Shown here piece by piece: positions 60,653 to 64,000 of a stretch of DNA of 64,000 bases (its first letter is position 1; each line of letters starts with the position of its first letter). Source of the DNA: Larimichthys crocea (taxonomy: Eukaryota > Chordata > Actinopteri > Sciaenidae); NCBI RefSeq assembly GCF_000972845.2, contig NC_040015.1:4290890-4354889 (forward strand), written 5' to 3'. Position numbers and translations under genes: made by a program. The notes under the pieces were generated by a model. That model did no database searches, was not told the origin of the DNA, and worked only from the letters and a program-made list of their open reading frames with translations.

Positions 60653-61010
60653 CACACACACACACACACAAACACAATTAAAGGACATACATTTTGTTTT
60701 CAGAGTCCTTTTTATTACATTGTAATTAATATAAACCTCAACCCTAACTGCAGATTGTAAGTGTCAAACGTCAACCTTTTTTTTTTTTTTTTTTGAAAAA
60801 ATAAAAGTGAACTGCCATAAACAGCAGATTGTAATTAATGTAACAGTTTTCAAGCATTTTAATGCCTGTGTAAGTATGTTCAGTGTAACAAGTTTCTTTT
60901 TTTATGTTCAACATTTAATCGTGTATTTTTGAAAAAATTGCCTCTCTGCAAAAAACTCCCTGAGAGGAAAACAAAAACAAAAATGTTCAAAAATGACACC
61001 TCTCATCTTT

Positions 61011-62849
61011 TTAGTGACTGGTGTGGGCCTGCTTCATGCTGCAGATCTTTTCAAATCTTGGTGGCAACTTTGAGATTGCCACCCTGAGTTCATTCTCAAT
61101 GTCCATCTTTGACCTGTATTTTGTTTTGATGGAGGCCACAGCAGAAAATCCTATCTCGCATAGGTAGGATGTGGCAAAAGGAAGGAGTGTGGCCAGGGCT
61201 CTCTTGCCAAGAAGTGGATACTGTTTCTCCACTCCAATCCAGAATGCAGCCAGTGTCTTCGACTGAAACTGCAGCCTCAGTGTTGAGTCAGAGGTGACAT
61301 CTATGAACTGTTCCTCCTCTGGTGTGCTTAAGTCGGCAGGTGGTGATGCACTGAAAGGATCACGGATCCAATCATATTGTTTTGGATCCTGCATCAGGAA
61401 ATATCTCTGGAAATGTTTCTGAAGGGCAGAGATGTGTTCTTCCATGCATGGGATCACTGTGTTCTGCAGCTTGTTGTCTTCAATGAATGATTTCAGGTTC
61501 TCAAATGAGTCCACACGTCCAACTTTCACTCGCTGCAGCCACATCTCAAGTTTTCTGACGAATGACGTGATTTTATCTGCCAGCTGTGGCAGGTGAGTAT
61601 TTTTTCCCTGCAACTGTAGATTCAGCTCGTTGAGTTTCAGAAACATGTCACTGAGGTATGCAAGTTTCATGAGGAACTTGTTACAGTAAAAATTATCTGC
61701 AAGATCGCTGCGCTCTTCCTTCAAAAAGATGCGTATTTCATCTCGCAGCTCCAGGACCCTGGACAGCACTTTCCCACGTGACAGCCATCGGGACTCGCTA
61801 TGAAAGAGGACAGCTGTGTGATCGGAGCCCATTTCCTCACACAGTGCCGAAAAAATTCGGGCTTTGACAGGTCTTGTTTTAATGTAGTTCACTGTAGCAA
61901 TGACGTGGGTCATTACATCATTTAGCTCGGGACTCAGCTGTTTAGAAGCCAGCGCTTCGCGGTGTATCATGCAGTGCGTCCAGTGCGCATTGGGGGAGAC
62001 GCGCTTGATGAGCGCTTGCAGCCCTCCCCGTATCCCAGCCATAGCCCGCGCCCCGTCTGTGCAGATCCCCACACAGTCCTCCCATTTCAGATTGGCCTCT
62101 TTCAAGTAAGTGTCAATGATTTTAAACAGTTCTTCTGCTGTGGCCCTGCCAGTAATTTGTTTGCAGAAAAGCAATTCCTCTCTCATGTCATCTCCATCTA
62201 TGAATCGGACATAAGTTATCAGTAAACAGTCTTTGTTACTGTCAGTGGCTTCATCCATCTGCAGGGAAAAGCGGCCGTCTCGCACCTTATCATTAAGCTG
62301 CTCTTCGATGTCCTTTGATATATCATAAATGCGCCTGCCTATGGTGTTGTTAGACAGAGGAATAGCCCTTAGTTTGCTGGCTGCAGAGTCATTAAGCATA
62401 ACTGAAACCATGTCCATAGCACAGGGAAGTATTAATTCCTCCGCTATTGTGTGCGGCTTTTTACACTGTGCCACTCGGTAGGCAACTTTATATGAGGCGA
62501 GTTGAGCATTTGCCGGCACAGATGCAGCTTTAGTAAAGAGGGACTGTTGAGCACGGCAGTTTACAAGTTTGTGTCTGAAAAAGTCAACTGGCTTGTCTTT
62601 GTGCTCTGGATGATTCGTCTCCAAGTGGCGTCTTAACTTGTTCGGCTTCAAGCTGTCACAAGCTAGCACTTTAAGACAGACAACACACTGCGGTCTCTCC
62701 TCGTTACCCACCGTTGTACAGGTGAAGCCAAAAGCCAGATATGCTTCATCATATTTTCTCATCTTTGCCTTGGGAAATTGCTTTGGAAGCACATCTGGTG
62801 ATGCTTCATCCTCTGCTTTCCGTTTATGCTGTGTCAAGAATTTCTCCAT
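61011..62849 (-). CDS. hAT transposase, BED-finger type (ZBED5/FAM200/SCAND3-like)
   Basis: A single open frame of 612 residues starting at ATG 62849. An N-terminal BED zinc finger has C55, C58, H75 and H80 (CVVC...HLETNH), which binds DNA. The RNase-H-like core shows D199 (SLQMDEATDSN) and D265 (GICTDGARAMAG), a conserved HSESRWLSRGKVLSRV block (350-365), and the C-terminal hAT dimerisation segment (about 555-600, LLPFATSYLCEIGFSAVASI). Length matches full-size family members. It is enclosed by inverted termini in the right orientation. It reads as a self-contained transposase with no frameshift, unlike the other transposases in the window. Whether it is expressed or still mobile is not visible here; domesticated relatives in vertebrates have lost their termini. 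Confidence 0.95.
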   Translation of the reverse strand: MEKFLTQHKRKAEDEASPDVLPKQFPKAKMRKYDEAYLAFGFTCTTVGNEERPQCVVCLKVLACDSLKPNKLRRHLETNHPEHKDKPVDFFRHKLVNCRAQQSLFTKAASVPANAQLASYKVAYRVAQCKKPHTIAEELILPCAMDMVSVMLNDSAASKLRAIPLSNNTIGRRIYDISKDIEEQLNDKVRDGRFSLQMDEATDSNKDCLLITYVRFIDGDDMREELLFCKQITGRATAEELFKIIDTYLKEANLKWEDCVGICTDGARAMAGIRGGLQALIKRVSPNAHWTHCMIHREALASKQLSPELNDVMTHVIATVNYIKTRPVKARIFSALCEEMGSDHTAVLFHSESRWLSRGKVLSRVLELRDEIRIFLKEERSDLADNFYCNKFLMKLAYLSDMFLKLNELNLQLQGKNTHLPQLADKITSFVRKLEMWLQRVKVGRVDSFENLKSFIEDNKLQNTVIPCMEEHISALQKHFQRYFLMQDPKQYDWIRDPFSASPPADLSTPEEEQFIDVTSDSTLRLQFQSKTLAAFWIGVEKQYPLLGKRALATLLPFATSYLCEIGFSAVASIKTKYRSKMDIENELRVAISKLPPRFEKICSMKQAHTSH

Positions 62850-63017
62850 GTTTTGCTAGCAGTGTAACTTAGCCTACCGTATTTATATTTTCATTCATTC
62901 TTCCCGCGCTCCGCGCCCCCCCTGCAATTGCTCTGCGCCCCCCCTAGGGGGCGCGCCCCCCACTTTGGGAACCACTGCATTAGAGTAATCCCCTTTGTGC
63001 TGCAGGGCGGGGGACCA

Positions 63018-63110
63018 CACACACACACTTTAACACACACACACTTTAACACACACACACTTTAACACACACACTTTAACACACACTAACACAATAACAC
63101 ACACACACTG
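63018..63110. repeat. ACACACACTTTAAC minisatellite
   Basis: Four to five units of CACACACACTTTAACA-type sequence followed by a decayed CA run. Confidence 0.9.
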
Positions 63111-63207
63111 TCCGGAGCGCTCACCTCGACCGTGAACATCGAGATCTGAAAACATCAAAGGATCTTTTGATTTCCTGTGTGTGTGTTTGATTTATTTCAA
63201 TCCAGGT

Positions 63208-63239
63208 GTGTGTGTGTGTGTGTGTGTGTGGGTGTGTGT
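63208..63239. repeat. (TG)n microsatellite
   Basis: Nearly pure TG array. Confidence 0.9.
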
Positions 63240-63539
63240 GAACAGGACGTACAGGACATTCAGGTTAGGAATTTATATAAAGAACACACACCTGCACACA
63301 CACACACCTAGATATAGACATAAAAACACACACCTGTGAGCAGGTGAACCGGATTCCAGTTATATTTTAACGGTGTGTAATCGCCGCGGTAACGTAACAA
63401 ATTACTTCAATTGTTCACGTTAACGAGAAGAAGACGTGGTTTCACTAATTAGCTGCAGAGATTAATAAACTTTTATATCAGAGGATAAAAGTCGTGACAT
63501 GTTTTGAAACTTCACGTGGAAATCTTGTTTTTCGCTCCA

Positions 63540-63703
63540 CTGGAGGGGGCGTGGCCTGTCGTGCAGCAGCCAATGGGGTGTTTGTTATGGAGATGAAGGC
63601 ATGAGGTCGACACTCACGTTGTAGATGCAACAGTTCAGAGAAGGAGAGCGACGTGCGACAGCTCATCCCGTTGGATCTTTAGAACTCGGCTCGGTTCAGG
63701 TCG
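63540..63703 (+). promoter_or_regulatory. Probable promoter and first exon of a plus-strand gene
   Basis: A GC-type box (GGGGGCGTGGCC at 63546-63557) and a CCAAT box (GCAGCCAATGGGG at 63566-63578) lead into a CpG-containing stretch ending in CAGGTCG|GTAAGTTT (donor GT at 63704). Downstream sequence is AT-rich as in an intron. An ATG at 63626 stays open to the donor, but the peptide shows no signal sequence, so the exon may be untranslated. The gene lies beyond the right edge. Confidence 0.5.
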
Positions 63704-64000
63704 GTAAGTTTACGGTGAAATACGGCGTTTTTCTGTTTTTCTGAAATTTAAAAATAATTTGGTAATTTAACTTTTTTTTTTTTTTTTTTTTACATCAGTG
63801 TGATAAAAGTCAGGCGTTTAATTCACCTAAAACAGTTTTTAATTGAACTTTAAGATTCAAAGAAAATACGTCACTTTAACCGTTTTTTTTGTTTGTTTGT
63901 GTTTTAGGCTGAATTATTTTAAATATTCAAAATTAACTATTTCAACAGCTCAACAGACTTTCACTGAAAAACAGGTTATTTTTTTAAAATCACGGTATTT

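Larger units (their letters stand above)
60528..62977 (-). mobile_element. hAT transposon with intact transposase, ~2450 bp
   Basis: Left end CCGTGGTTCCCAAACTTT and right end CACTTTGGGAACCACTG give termini CA/CG-GTGGTTCCCAAA-, with one change in the usual CAG of the left end. The would-be 8-bp duplications (near 60520-60527 and 62978-62985) do not match well, so the ends may have decayed. It contains the 612-codon transposase and a CA-rich region with a 10-N gap near the left end. Confidence 0.85.

Overview
The window is teleost fish (or closely related ray-finned fish) genomic DNA. It shows GT-AG introns, an AT-rich background, tRNA-derived SINEs, solo LTRs, hAT and piggyBac transposons, L1-like and CR1/L2/Rex-type LINE debris, and the 5' end of a vertebrate GABA-A receptor alpha-subunit gene. 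Most of the 64 kb is mobile-element sequence of different ages. Two runs of N (28220-28249 and 60643-60652) mark assembly gaps.

Layout. Positions 1-10.7 kb hold the start of a minus-strand gabra gene. A signal-peptide exon (10132-10199) and a second exon carrying the alpha-subunit N-terminus (5643-5755) are in matching splice phase; the rest of the gene lies beyond the left edge. Its introns carry a solo LTR, a hAT remnant and small repeats. From 10.7 to 23 kb there is little apart from a Gypsy-like pol relic, a decayed SAMD3-like gene fragment, a SINE and a compound repeat. From 22.9 to 26 kb a 175-bp tandem repeat leads into a chain of six well-formed splice-site pairs, including a duplicated 33-nt exon. 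From 26.3 to 31.4 kb lies a broken Mutator-like transposase gene on the minus strand, a partial second copy of its 3' end, a CpG-rich patch and about 1.1 kb of strongly purine-rich DNA. From 31.8 to 37 kb are two unrelated piggyBac-type pseudogenes separated by a hAT element with a perfect 8-bp target duplication.

Positions 39.5-50.4 kb contain a multi-exon gene of the fish HECT-type 'G2/M-phase-specific E3 ligase-like' family, now a pseudogene. A solo LTR with a 5-bp duplication sits inside its zinc-ribbon exon. A hAT element with an 8-bp duplication sits inside a later coding exon. That hAT element carries a nearly complete piggyBac transposon (TTAA duplication, terminal inverted repeats), and the piggyBac carries a smaller inverted-repeat element. 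The exon reads across cleanly once each duplication is counted once, so the order of events can be read directly.

From 51 to 60.5 kb are LTR remnants, a foldback element, SINEs, another inverted-repeat element and a degraded L1-like LINE. Positions 60528-62977 are a hAT element with an uninterrupted 612-residue BED-finger transposase, the only transposase here that looks intact. The last 450 bases look like a plus-strand promoter and first exon (CCAAT box, GC-rich box, strong splice donor) of a gene beyond the right edge.
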